This document shows, piece after piece, positions 21,291-31,877 of a DNA stretch of 64,000 bases. A program made the position numbers and the translations under genes. Every line of letters begins with the position of its first letter. Within the stretch, counting starts at the first letter, position 1. The stretch is from Citrus sinensis (lineage: Eukaryota; Streptophyta; Magnoliopsida; Sapindales; Rutaceae). The notes under the pieces were generated by a model. The model did no database searches. It was not told the DNA's origin and was given only the letters and a program-made list of their open reading frames with translations. The DNA lies in assembly GCF_022201045.2 (NCBI RefSeq), contig NC_068558.1, positions 10,011,501 through 10,075,500 on the forward strand, written 5' to 3'.

Positions 21291-24200
21291 CAGGAGCCAG
21301 TAACCTACATATGCACATGACACAAATCTGGATTACAGAAAGGGGAAAAAAAAGGAATATATATATATATATATAAGAAATCACAAAAAAAAAAGGGAAT
21401 CTCAGCACCCTCTGAACGTACCTCCACATTTGATTCACTATGCTGAACATAATGTTTATCATGCTGATCATCATAAAGAAAGCAGACAGAATGTTGTCGA
21501 TCACTAGAACAGCAAACCTGGAAATGAATGACAAAAAACTTTTAATTGCAACATGAGCACACGGTTTCAATTTATAACTTGAGAAGGTTCAAGTACATGA
21601 AATTTACCATTGAAACGATGAAATATGTGTAATCAGGCACGTATCCTTGAAATAACTTGCTTACATCCACCTCATTAGATAGAGCACTCAAGGTTGTTGA
21701 TATATCTTCTGAACTCTGGTCACCTCTCGGCCAATATATAACTGCAATTTCAATCCATATGTAACTTAAGAATAACTAAATTGTTGATCATATGACAATT
21801 TGTCTGCTTTTTAATGACAATTGAGATCTAGCATACTGGCTGTCAAGACATGTGGAGGACACCAAGGAGCACGGTTAATAAGGTTTAGTTGTCCGCAGCC
21901 ACAAGTCATTCGCCCAATTATCCCCACCAGCTCTAAAAGCTCTTCATTAGACATATCCCTATGTTTATTCTGAGTTAAAAGGACAATGCCCAAAACATCA
22001 AAAACAAGGACTAAAACATCTGTATTCCAAAAAAATAAGTGGGGACTTGTCAATGGATAATTCCAACTCAACTTACCGCAAGGACTCTGAGTTTGTCTGC
22101 ATTTAGAGAAAGAACAAGGTGAGTATTCTTTCGATATCCCGATCTAATGTGACAGTTGATGCATTCTATACTTTCAAAAAGATCCATTCCAAATATTCTA
22201 TGCACCAAACAACTAGAGTTTATGCAATCCAAACTCCCCTCGTACATGTCTTCTGGTTCGTCATCAGAATTAACAGCATAAAATGCCACGTGAAGAGCTT
22301 TCAAGATAACTATAAGGAAAAAAGAAGCATCCTTCACTCGTCCCTGGAAAGGAAGCATTTGAATGAGGGTAGGTATTAAGGAACCAACCGAAAGACAATA
22401 AAGAACAGCAACGGCTTATATATCATTTCAAGTTCTGCATTCTCATGGAGGTGAATTTTTTTTTAAAACTCAAGACTGATTTGCTACAAACCAATTGCAA
22501 GTTGTTTTGGTTCCAGTGGCAGTAGCTCAAAGCAATTCTTAATTCAGTAGGATCAACAGCTTCTCTGCGATTCTTGGCAGCAAATATGCCAAAAAAGGCA
22601 CAGACAATGCAGGGAGTTCCAACGTGCCTATGATCTGCATCTAATTTCTTCTTGCATTCCCCTTGAAATTCTCGTAGGTTCCATAGGGACTGCATTACCA
22701 CATAACAGAAAAACATTTCAGCAGTGATAGAAAAAGAAACAAGAAGCGACCATCATTCCAGCAGCAGATGACAGAAATTCATCTAGTTGTCGAATGATAA
22801 CCCATCATTCCAGCAGTATACGACAGAAAACATTTAGTTATGGAATGAAAACCTGTATAATCATATATAGAAAGCTATTGGCAGCTTCTTTTCCAAGTCC
22901 AGTTCCAAGGATGTTGACATTGAGCCTAGCCTCATGCTCAAATTGAAGCTGATACTTCATATTTTCTTCAAGCAATTTTTCGTTAGCCGCAATCGATTGT
23001 TGCAGATCATCAGATCTTTCATCCTTCTCAGAATTTGGATTGTCACTGAGCACAGGTGAAACATCTCAGACTCTACTTAAATTGAAAACAATTCAATACC
23101 AAATTAGGGACTAACTTTTGAACTGCTTTCTCCTGAGGAAGCGAGGGCCGCTGAATATATACAGTTTCCGTAGGCTGCTTAATATCTCCAGTTTCCGTAG
23201 GCTGCTGAATATCTCCAGTTACCGTAGGCTGCTCAATGTCTTCAGTTGCCGAAGGCTGCTCAATATCTCCAGTTTCCGTAGGCTGCTGAATATCTCCAGT
23301 TGCCGTAGGCTGCTCAATGTCTTCAGTTGCCGAAGGCTGCTCAATATCTCCAGTTTCCGTAGGCCGCTGAATATCTCCAGTTTCCAAAGGCTGCTCAATG
23401 TCTCCAGTTGCCGTAGGCTGCTCAATGTCTCCAGCTGCCGAACGCTGCCCAATGTCTCCAGTTGCCTAAAGTACAAAAATTTCAGCTTACTTCAAACAAT
23501 TTATAAACAGAACAACTTACTCGGCAGCAAAAACAAGAAGATCACAGTTCAGAAACCAAACCCTAAAATCCATAGCCTCTCCCTGATCTTTCCTTTTCTT
23601 GTTCTTGTTCTTCTTCTTGTTTTTGGATTTTCTTTGTGTTTGTCCTTTATTATCAGGCTCCTCTAAAAGTTTTTCTGTTTCATTGTACTTCTTCTCAGCC
23701 TTCTCGGTCACAACCGATTGTTGCTGATCATCAGCTCTTTCATCCATCTCGGAACTTAGATTGTCACTGAGCACAGGTGAAAACATATCAGACTCTACTG
23801 AAAGTCAAAATACTTCAATACTAAATAAGGGACTAACTTTTGAACTGCTTTCTCCTGAGTAAGCGAAGCCTGCTCGGTATCTCCAGTTTCTGAAGGCTGC
23901 CCAGTATCCCCAGTTTCCAAAGGCTGCTCAGTATCCCCAGTTTCCGAAGGCTGCTCAATGTCTCCGGTTGCCTACAGTTAAAAAGAAAAAAAATCAGCTT
24001 GCTTCAAACAAATTAGACTTACATGACAGCAGGGGGAAAAAAGGGAAGATCACAGTTCAGAGACCAAACCTTAAAATCCTTAGCCTGTCCTTGACCTTTC
24101 CTTTTCTTGTTCTTATTCTTGTTCTTCTTGTTTTTGGATTTTCCTTGTGTTTGTCCTTTATTATCAGGCTCCTCTGAACTTTTTTGAATTTCATTTAACT

Positions 24201-26693
24201 TTTCATTTAACATCTTCGCATCCTCCTCATCAATATGACATTCTAGTCGTGACTACAGAGCACAGAATTTCACCATGTGAAGATGTAGTATAAACATCAA
24301 AGGCAAAAAAGCATTAAGAAAACTGAGAGATTCGAGCACAAACCTTGATAAATGACTTTAACATGGGCAGCAAAATTAACCGATAGTCATAAGCAGATAT
24401 CTGTCCTAGATGCAGGTTGAATAGCCTCATGCTGACAATGCTTCTGATTATCGTTACAGTTTTTAGAGTCATCTGTGAGATTGAAAATGTTCAGGCAAAT
24501 GAGAACGAAATAGCATTATAATTAAAGAATCCTTCAGCTGAAGGAATAAAAGCCGATGGTACTCACATCATTTCCCAGTTGATCTCTCCACGATATAATT
24601 TTTTCTTCTACGTAGTCATCTGATTGATTTAAGTTTTCGTGCACTCTTGACGTGTTTTCAAACTGATAAGCAGTCACAGGTTGTTCTGTTTCCAGCACAT
24701 TCAGAATAAAATCTAACTCAAACTGATAAGCTGCATCATCATCATCAAATTGATTGATGACATCAATAATCTCTTCTAGCTCTGTTTGCCGTTCTCTGAG
24801 AAGGGATTCAAAAGTTTTCCTCACATACTCTGGATTTTCCTCCCTTCGCTCAGTCTCTTCAGCACATATACCATTCACTGCCAATAGTGCATCCATTTTT
24901 TCTGAAAGCTTGCTTCTTTCCTCATACGCTCTCACAAACTTTGAACGTTCCACTTTAAAGGACTCAAACATCTTAACTCTTTGCCCTTTATTAGATTCTC
25001 TTAGACTTGCCCATAATTTTAATGGTTCCCCAACCTCTTGGCCCACATATAACCATGACATTACATCAGTACCACAAGACAGTATGCCATCCAAAATCAG
25101 ATTCGATGAGTTGTTGTCAAATACAACAGCCTCTTTGAAATCAGAAGTCTTTGCACCAGTTAGTTGTTCATCTGTGTCTTCACTTAAAGTACCAGACACA
25201 TGCTGTAATTTATGGATGATGCTGTTAAGTTCTGAAGATTCCAAAAAGCAAACTAGCTTAAGTGTTTTTGGGCCTAGATTCTTCAACAGTGAATCAGAAA
25301 ATCTAGTCTCAAGCATGGCAACGGCATTCTGTATCACGTCATCAATATCGGCTTGCACAAGAAAATTGTACCTGAGAAGAAATTGAAACGTGCTACGAAG
25401 ACTCTCAAGAAGTGCAATACGTTTGTTATCATCACTTAATGGCCAATCTTTGGGTGCTATAGATGATGCTTCCTCATCACTTTCACTTCCCATCTGTTTA
25501 GTGAGTGGGACATCTTCATCAGAAAAACCTTTATGCTCATCTTGACCCTTTTCTGCACACCTGCCACTGTCATCCGGATTACAAGATTCTGATTTGGATT
25601 CGTTTTCCAAAATCTTGATTGCTTCTGCTGTATCAACAGGCTTCCACTCACCATTAACAATCATCTCATGTGAAATCTCATCGACTCGTTTTGGAAGGAT
25701 TGATGCCAGATCATGATGAATTCTCAAGTCATGAGAATCACAGAGGTGCTCCATGCAAGACTGCCAGTCACCAAACTTCTCCGAACAATCGCAACACTCC
25801 CAAAACTTCCATTCTCCCTGCGCCTTAGCAAATTTAATAGCTTCCGAAAGAAGATCCTTCTCCTTGCGATCTGTCAAATGTTTTTCGAGCTCTTCTCTTT
25901 TCACTCGAAATAAACTTCTTTTTTGCTCAGCACTCATTTCATTGTTCCAGAAAGATCTTGCATTGTTTGCTTTTTCAAAATTGGCCATAAATTTATCAGC
26001 AAATTGTTTCTTTTTTCTCTCTTCTAGCTTTTCCCGCATAGGATTTTGCTCCATTTCCTCCTTCTCTGGCAAATTCCCGAGTCTCGCAAGCTGGTTTTTA
26101 ATCTCAACTACCTTTTTTTCTGCTGCCTTTGCACTTTCCTCGATCATTTCAACTGAACTGATGGCAGCCCACCTTTTCTTCCTCTCACTTTTCTTGATCA
26201 ACTCCCTCAATTCTTGCTTTGTTTTCTCAATTTCCCATTCTTGGCTCGGATCTTTGAAAACGAAAGAAGATCTTTCAGGCTCCCTGGGATTCTCGATTCT
26301 TAACGCCCTGTTACATTCCTGAATCACCTGGTCATATTCTCCGTTGAATCTTGCCAAATCATACAGCGTACAGGCACAAAAGTAAGCTATTGTGGTGGAA
26401 TTCGAGCATTGAACCGATGCTTCGAGAGCAGAGATGGCTGCATCTTGGATGAATTTCTTGTTTGTGTCATCATCGTATTTATTTCCCAAAACGATTTTGT
26501 AGAGTATAAAGGCTGTGGCGTGGTGGTAAAAAGGACATTTTTCGTAGCGTGACCGAGAATTTTTGATGCATCTCAAGGTTCCAACGTAGTCTCTTTCGTC
26601 ATATGCTGCAATGGCAGCCCTGCCATCGGTGGTGGTATGGAACGGTGGCGGCGGCGGCGGCAGCGGTTGTTTTCTTTTACCTTTCTTGCTCAT
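19473..26693 (-). CDS. DUF627/DUF629 ubiquitin hydrolase-related protein with two tandem peptidase-like domains
   Basis: Eighteen exons, read leftward: 26693-24567, 24472-24344, 24252-24070, 23971-23838, 23766-23562, 23465-23116, 23045-22853, 22689-22492, 22343-22077, 21969-21837, 21741-21608, 21517-21422, 21304-21032, 20864-20667, 20507-20241, 20132-19866, 19775-19677, 19577-19473. All introns are GT-AG, phases agree, and the total is 5358 nt (1785 residues). Residues 25-140 resemble DUF627; about 220-750 resemble DUF629, with a C2H2-like site C300/C303/H316/H321. Exons 3-6 encode a Lys-rich and repetitive linker. Exons 7-13 encode one C19/UCH-like domain and 13-18 a second. The nucleophile position is Ser in both (S1100, S1467), so both are probably inactive. 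Arabidopsis relatives are annotated as ubiquitin carboxyl-terminal hydrolase-related; two domains are unusual. Confidence 0.88.
21032..23045 (-). repeat. First peptidase-like domain module of the internal duplication
   Basis: Exons 7-12 and the start of exon 13. It includes SLWNLREF after the nucleophile site, PCIVCAFF, AVDPTELRIALS, a Cys cluster (CINSSCLVHRIFGMD...CINC) and a His box with H1360. Introns as well as exons match the second module, so this is a genomic segment duplication of about 1.75 kb. Confidence 0.85.
23141..23464 (-). repeat. Coding minisatellite, 12 units of 9 residues
   Basis: Exon 6 encodes twelve consecutive 27-bp units with consensus TGDIEQPTE, such as TGDIQQPTE, TEDIEQPTA and TGDIKQPTE. 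It ends in PQEKAVQK. Unit boundaries stay in frame. The product is acidic, proline-containing and probably disordered. Confidence 0.9.
23863..23970 (-). repeat. Coding minisatellite, 4 units of 9 residues
   Basis: Exon 4 encodes four units of the same 9-residue repeat (TGDIEQPSE, TGDTEQPLE, TGDTGQPSE, TGDTEQASL) and the same TQEKAVQK tail as exon 6. It is a paralogous module with fewer units. Confidence 0.85.
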
Positions 26694-28197
26694 TTCGGGG
26701 ATGGGTTTCTTGTTTTTCTCGACAGAGAATTAGTAGTGCTTGTAAGTGTTTCTTTTTCTTTTTCTGCTTGAGAAAATGGAGGCTTCTCTTGCTTATGGAG
26801 GGAAAATAACGGTCGAGGGCAAGTTGGGAAATCCAAAAAAAGTCAACTGATATTCTGATAGTCAGTTGGAGAAGCTGTTATAAGTGTTTGTTAAGCAAGA
26901 AAGAAATGGCGGGAAATCTTCTTGGTGTGAAGTTGAAGCCCATCAAGCCCATAATTGCCGAGCCCGCGAATAAATACGACATCATCATGTGTATTAGGCC
27001 CACGAAGGCTTGAGCAATCCCATTTTTGAGCAGTTTCCGTCGTGTCAGTTTCCATCAAGCCCATAATTTTTCCAACAGTTTCCGTGCCGCCAGCCGGGGC
27101 TGCATGATCCCGTATGCACGTGATTATCCAATAAACTAACTCCATTTTGAGCCCCCAATTAAGAAGATTATGCCTTAAAAAACCTACCAAACACGCAGCT
27201 AGATTCGCTAAGGCACGAGAGAACAGAATCAAATGAATAATTGACGGGTAGCTTTGAAGAGGAGGGAGTTTTTGAAATATATGGGTGCGTGTAATAACCC
27301 TTGACTTTAAAACCAAGAACTTTCAGCTAAAGAGTAGCTTTTATGAAAATTTAATTAATTGAAATAACTAAAACCGAAATTTTATGTAAATTGAAGATTA
27401 ACTAAGTTTGTGACTCGTTCAATTAAGTCAAATATTAAGCCCGGCAAATTTTTCTATCTTTTTTCTTTTCCCAATTACCCTAAACTTTTTCGGCATCATA
27501 AAATATATTATTTGCTAGTTAGCTACTTGGACTTGATTTTTCTATTAGCTAATTAAAGTCTAATTACAGTCTAGTTCAAGTAATAATTACAATTGGGCAA
27601 AATTGTAACGCTGGCTTACCTGACCTACATCTTCCATTAATAAGGCAGTATTCCAATCAACACTGGGAAATTTGATACGTCCCATTCAATAGGTCGGTTG
27701 GGCAGATTCTTTTAGAATTTTGAAGAATATTTCATCTCTTGCAGTGTTAAATCTTATCCTTAAATCACAGGCTATGACTATGAGCTTGGAGAACTTACAT
27801 TCTGGACTCTTGGTTTTATTGTTCTACGGTTTCTAGTAAATACAGCCTTATAAATCTAAAATCTAACTGCAAAGGTGCAATTTGAAGAACTACATCAGAA
27901 TGGCTCTTATTCCACTTGCAAGTACAGAGTCAAGGAAGTATGCACGCAGAAGGTCAACAACCAGTCCACATATAACAGTTTTACAGTCATTAGTTTGCAG
28001 GGATGTCGTCCAGACACTTCACTTTAATTTTCTTGAGCCTTGCTGCAGCATCTCTCATGTATATACTCTGCTCAGGTGAGTCCGTGCAACAATCCAATGC
28101 CAAATGCATGATGCTTAATAAACAATCCATTTTGGCTCCAAAAGCTTGCTCCTCTCATATCAAATTTGTTTCAACAACTGCAGTCAATTCATGAGGT
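26694..28197. other. 5' flank of the hydrolase-related gene and intergenic DNA
   Basis: Contains the leader and promoter of the minus-strand gene starting at 26693. A 141-codon minus-strand ORF at 26891-27316 has low-complexity sequence and no family resemblance, so I do not call it a gene. Nothing else is recognisable. Confidence 0.45.
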
Positions 28198-28835
28198 AAT
28201 GATTACTTTACCCACTTCTTTAAACTCATTGCTCCGGGAAACATTTCATCTGTGGGCTTCTTTCTCATAAAAGTTTCCATAAATAGAATACCATAACTAC
28301 GGACATCGCTTCTGCCTGAAACAGTTCCCTTTGATCCGTATTGTGCATTTTTTAAATTCAATTGAATAGAGGTAAGCAAATGAACTTTAAATAATAATGA
28401 ACCCAGCCTTTGCATGAGCTTGAGAAAAGAGCAAGTGTTGCATCATAAATTTGAAATTAGACTTGAAATATTACCTAGCGCCATATAACCAATTGCAACG
28501 ACTGGTTCGTGTCACATAATAATCTCCTTCACCTAAGAGTTTGGAAATGCCAAAGTCACTCACATGTGCCACCATATTTTCATCGATTCAAGAGAATGTT
28601 GCTAAGCTTCAAATCACAATGAACCACAAAGTGTTGGTGAATGGCTGTGTTGGAGATATTCAAGAGCTAACCCCACATCTATCATTATATTCAACCTCTT
28701 TAGTATATCTAGGAAATAGTTGTGAAAACACAACCAAGGCTTCAAAATTAATATTACAGCAGCTGCTAAGTATCTTTATGAGATTTCGATGAAGAACATT
28801 CTTCAGTACTTCGCATTCGGCATTTGTTATGGATT
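28198..28835 (-). pseudogene. LRR receptor kinase fragment (kinase domain remnant)
   Basis: Reading leftward: ECEVLKNVLHRNLIKILSSC (28720-28835), ALEYLQHSHSP, then a catalytic-loop remnant HCDLKLSNILL and a SDFGISKLLGE remnant in shifted frames. After an intron-like gap comes YGSKGTVSGRSDVRSYGILF and METFMRKKPTDEMFPGAMSL. Stops and frameshifts break it, and the intron acceptor position reads AC rather than AG. This is the subfamily XII type (EFR/FLS2-like), the same as the larger pseudogene at 32-44 kb but on the opposite strand. Confidence 0.8.
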
Positions 28836-29040
28836 GTTCAGCTGTGTGGCAAATCCAAAATGCTTTGCTCTTTGCACTAAAGCATGATTTGGCCGTGCAA
28901 TTGCCCTGGTGGAAAAGGTGGATGGTGGGGCTAGTTGTAATTGTGTGAGAGTGGTGGAGAGGCGGTAGAAGCCTACAGTGAGTTGGTATGAAATTGATTA
29001 CTGATGCTGCTAAGTCAAAATGTGCAGGGATGGGGACTGT

Positions 29041-29076
29041 GTGTGTGTGTGTGTATATGTATACACACACACACAC
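29041..29076. repeat. (GT)n-(AC)n perfect hairpin microsatellite
   Basis: A GT run ending TATA, a 2-nt loop, then TATA and an AC run, giving 17-bp complementary arms. It lies in the flank of the duplicated DUF639 3' fragment. Confidence 0.8.
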
Positions 29077-29268
29077 TTTATACGAATGTACATATCACCT
29101 CTCTTTTTGTCTTCCTTTTGTCTTACCAGAATTACACGAGCAGCCGTATGCTGAGCCACCAGTCTCTCAATTGTCGCCTTGTCCATCTTTCTGTGCTTGC
29201 TTTCCTTGTGGGGAATATCTTGTCAATATCTCCAAAAACGTAAGTAGGACTATGTATTTACTGCAGAG
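29077..29268 (-). pseudogene. Duplicated fragment of the DUF639 gene last exon
   Basis: About 190 bp matches 45500-45670, the 3' UTR and last coding segment of the intact DUF639 gene. On the minus strand it reads SKYIVLLTFLEILTRYSP and then shifts frame, with WWLSI visible in another frame. The corresponding intact residues are SKYIVLLMFLEIFTRYSP and WWFSIPAAP. Flanking sequence does not match, so this is an isolated broken copy. Confidence 0.75.
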
Positions 29269-29389
29269 GATGGGGTACTCCTTTAATTTTAGTACAGGAA
29301 GGAAGTTACAGGAATTTGTAGCGGTTCTCTGTGTGGCATTGTAGGTGGTCGGCAATATCTGACATTAACCAGTCAAGATAAGCTGAGCC

Positions 29390-29860
29390 AGCACCTGGGA
29401 ACCCCTACCCCTTGCAACATTGGTTAGCCAGCAAGAAAGTGGTAAGATACCTGGAAAACATTATAACCGGCATTCGTTTATATATTTCTAGAGAAGGAAG
29501 ATTGGAAAATACAGGTTGCTCGAATGCAGACTGGGCCTGTGATTTGGCTGACGGGATGTCCACTAATGGAGCCCGTTGCATATACCTCGGCAATAACCTT
29601 ATCTCTTCCTCATCTTGAAAGCAAGCATTAGTGGTTGCAAAACCTAGTACATGACTGCAATCCTTATTGGATGAGCTCTGTTATCTCATCAAACTTCCAG
29701 TCCTATGCACTGGTGTGACAGTCAGAGTGCTGCTGCCTTAGCCAAGAATTCGGTCTTCCATTGCAAAGACCAAACATATTAAAATGGATGTACACTTTGT
29801 TAAAAACAATGTGCTGAAAGGTGACATCATGATGCAGGAAGCATATAAGGTATAATAAAT
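29390..29860 (+). mobile_element. Ty1-copia RNase H fragment
   Basis: In frame: VVRYLENIITGIRLYISREG, then ADWACDLADGMSTNGARCIY and LGNNLISSSS before a stop. After frame changes comes WCDSQSAAALAKNSVFHCKTK and HIKMDVHFVKNNV. This order is the copia RNase H C-terminus (ADWAGD..., WCDNQSA..., KHIDIDYHFVR). No LTRs were found next to it, so it is a decayed piece. Confidence 0.75.
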
Positions 29861-30230
29861 TAGGAAATTTAGATTTTGAGTAAATTTAGTATTTAGTAAT
29901 TTATTAGAATTTATCTTGTTTTATTAATTTTATTTGAGTTGTATTTGTAATTTCAGTCTAATAAAGATTTTAAATTATTTCTCTTATTCGAGAAGAATTA
30001 AGATTAGGTTATTTACTAATTTATATAGGCTTGCTATTCGTAGTTTGTGATAACACTTTTAAATTTCTCATCAATAATATTTACTATTTTCTCAATTGAG
30101 ATGTTTTTTCTTTTGTAAGAGCCTCATTTCTTGAGTTTTCAAGATTGTATACTAGAACGACATCCAGTATCATTTCTGCACACGTCACATGAGATGCATG
30201 ATACATACCAACACAGGAGTAGGAAACTAA
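29861..30230. other. AT-rich intergenic DNA, no gene
   Basis: No coding signal. It lies between the copia fragment and the first MITE. Confidence 0.4.
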
Positions 30231-30238
30231 TGTACTTA

Positions 30239-30489
30239 AGTTGTGTTTGGTATTGAAGTGTTAAGCTGTTGTTGGAAAAAGACTGTAATTATAAAATAAA
30301 AATTAATAGTATGTGATAAATATAATTTTTAAATAATAATTTTTATAAAATTAGAAAAGATATAATGAGTTTTTCATCATAAAAGTGTAAAATCAAATCA
30401 ACTTAACTTTCAAGTTAGAATAGTTAGTATTTACTAAATACTTTAGTGCTATACATTTTAAATTACCCAATTTAATCTCAAACAGGACC
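30239..30489. mobile_element. Harbinger/Tourist-like MITE 1
   Basis: 251 bp flanked by TTA (30236-30238 and 30490-30492). Ends are ..TGTTTGGTATTGA and TTAATCTCAAACAGGACC, which are partly complementary. AT-rich, no ORF. The TTA duplication suits the PIF/Harbinger superfamily. Confidence 0.6.
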
Positions 30490-30691
30490 TTACTAAGCGA
30501 GTCATACTCATATTTCAACCATTTTTGCCGTTATGCTTGCAAGGAATATTAATGAAGCTCATTAGCTACTAATGTGTGCTGATTATCTATCAAGTCGGTT
30601 GGAAGATATTTTTAGCTCATCAGCAGCAATTTGTTGACTTTGTAAATAGTGTGTAAAGTTCGTTCGCTTAGAGATTATATTCTATTATTTA

Positions 30692-30964
30692 GGTTTTGTT
30701 TAGTATTAAAGTGCTGTAGTTTTTAAAATATAGATATTGTGAAAAAAAATGTAACTATATAATAAAATTTGATGATGAATAGTAAATATAACTTTTTAAT
30801 AATAATTTAAACAAAAATAATATAAAAGTATTATAAAATTGTCATCATATAATTGTGAAATCAAATTAGCTTAATTTCCAAACCACAATAGTTATTATAT
30901 ACTAAATATTTTATTATTATAATTTTTAAGTTGTAATTACCAAATCTCAATACTAAACAGGCCC
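30692..30964. mobile_element. Harbinger/Tourist-like MITE 2
   Basis: 273 bp flanked by TTA (30689-30691 and 30965-30967). Starts GGTTTTGTTTAGTATT and ends AATACTAAACAGGCCC, a near-perfect terminal inverted repeat. Internally related to MITE 1. Confidence 0.7.
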
Positions 30965-31600
30965 TTAGTTTAGCAAATAACAGCTCCCTTGTATAACTAC
31001 CAGCTTTGTAGCTCATTTTAGTTCTAATGAAAATATCTTAGATTTAGATCTAAATAACTTTCTCATCACTTTCTTATCAACCAAACAGAAAATCAACTTC
31101 AATCATCAATTTGTGTTATACCATATATTGTTGAAATTTTGTGGAGACATTTATAGCAGGGCCCCAAAAATGGAGAAAACTTAGAACTGAAAAAGAAAAA
31201 AATGAGAGCGAAATGTGGGGTTACAACTGACAAGTAAGTCAAGATTGTCGTCATCGTCGTTAGAATTATACATACTCTGTGCGTTGAATTTAAGTGATTG
31301 ACAAGCTAGCGTATGCGTTGTAAATGATTCGTAATACTCCTATTAAGTCATCCTAAAATGTCATCCTCAAACCGTGGAACTTTATTGATTTAAAACATTG
31401 AAGAGGTAGGGACTAAAAAATTGATTTTAATTTTAACCAAAAAAAATCGATTTTAATTTTACCTACTCTTTACCTTTTAAAATAAATAAAGTCATTCTCA
31501 AATGAAAATCAATAAAAATGAAAGACTACTTATAAACAAACATTAATTTTAAGGCTGAGTATCTCAATATATAACCATTTGAGTTTTAAGTTGAGACTTA

Positions 31601-31874
31601 TGGTGTGTTTGGAATTGAGGTTGGTGCAGTTGTAGCTTAAAAGTTATAGCACTAAAGTGTATAGTAAACGCTAGTTGCTATAGCTTAAAAGATATGCTGA
31701 TAAGATTTTTCACTTGTATAATAGAAAATTTATTATATCTTTAATAATTTTGTCAAAATTATTATTTAAAATTTATATTTAACACACTTTATTAATTTTT
31801 GTTTCATAATTATAATTTTTTTTCCACAGCAGCTGTAGCTTAAAAGTTACAGCACCTCAATCTCAAACACACCC
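31601..31874. mobile_element. Harbinger/Tourist-like MITE 3
   Basis: 274 bp flanked by TTA (31598-31600 and 31875-31877). Starts TGGTGTGTTTGGAATTGAGG and ends CCTCAATCTCAAACACACCC, another clear inverted terminus. The family is the same as MITEs 1 and 2. Confidence 0.7.
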
Positions 31875-31877
31875 TTA

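Noticed and set aside
23116..23465. Possible CRISPR-like array
   Set aside because: Units are contiguous 27-bp coding repeats with no unique spacers, in a plant gene.
23118..23666. 182-codon plus-strand ORF with regular repeats
   Set aside because: Antisense reading of the 27-bp coding minisatellite; the minus frame fits the spliced gene.
24754..25386. 210-codon plus-strand ORF
   Set aside because: Ser-rich antisense shadow of the large first exon of the DUF627/DUF629 gene.
26891..27316. 141-codon minus-strand ORF upstream of the hydrolase-related gene
   Set aside because: No recognisable domain, repeated tttccgtc motifs, and position in the probable promoter of the minus-strand gene.
29004..29243. 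79-codon plus-strand ORF starting in the GT repeat
   Set aside because: Reads through a microsatellite and the antisense of the DUF639 fragment; not a gene.
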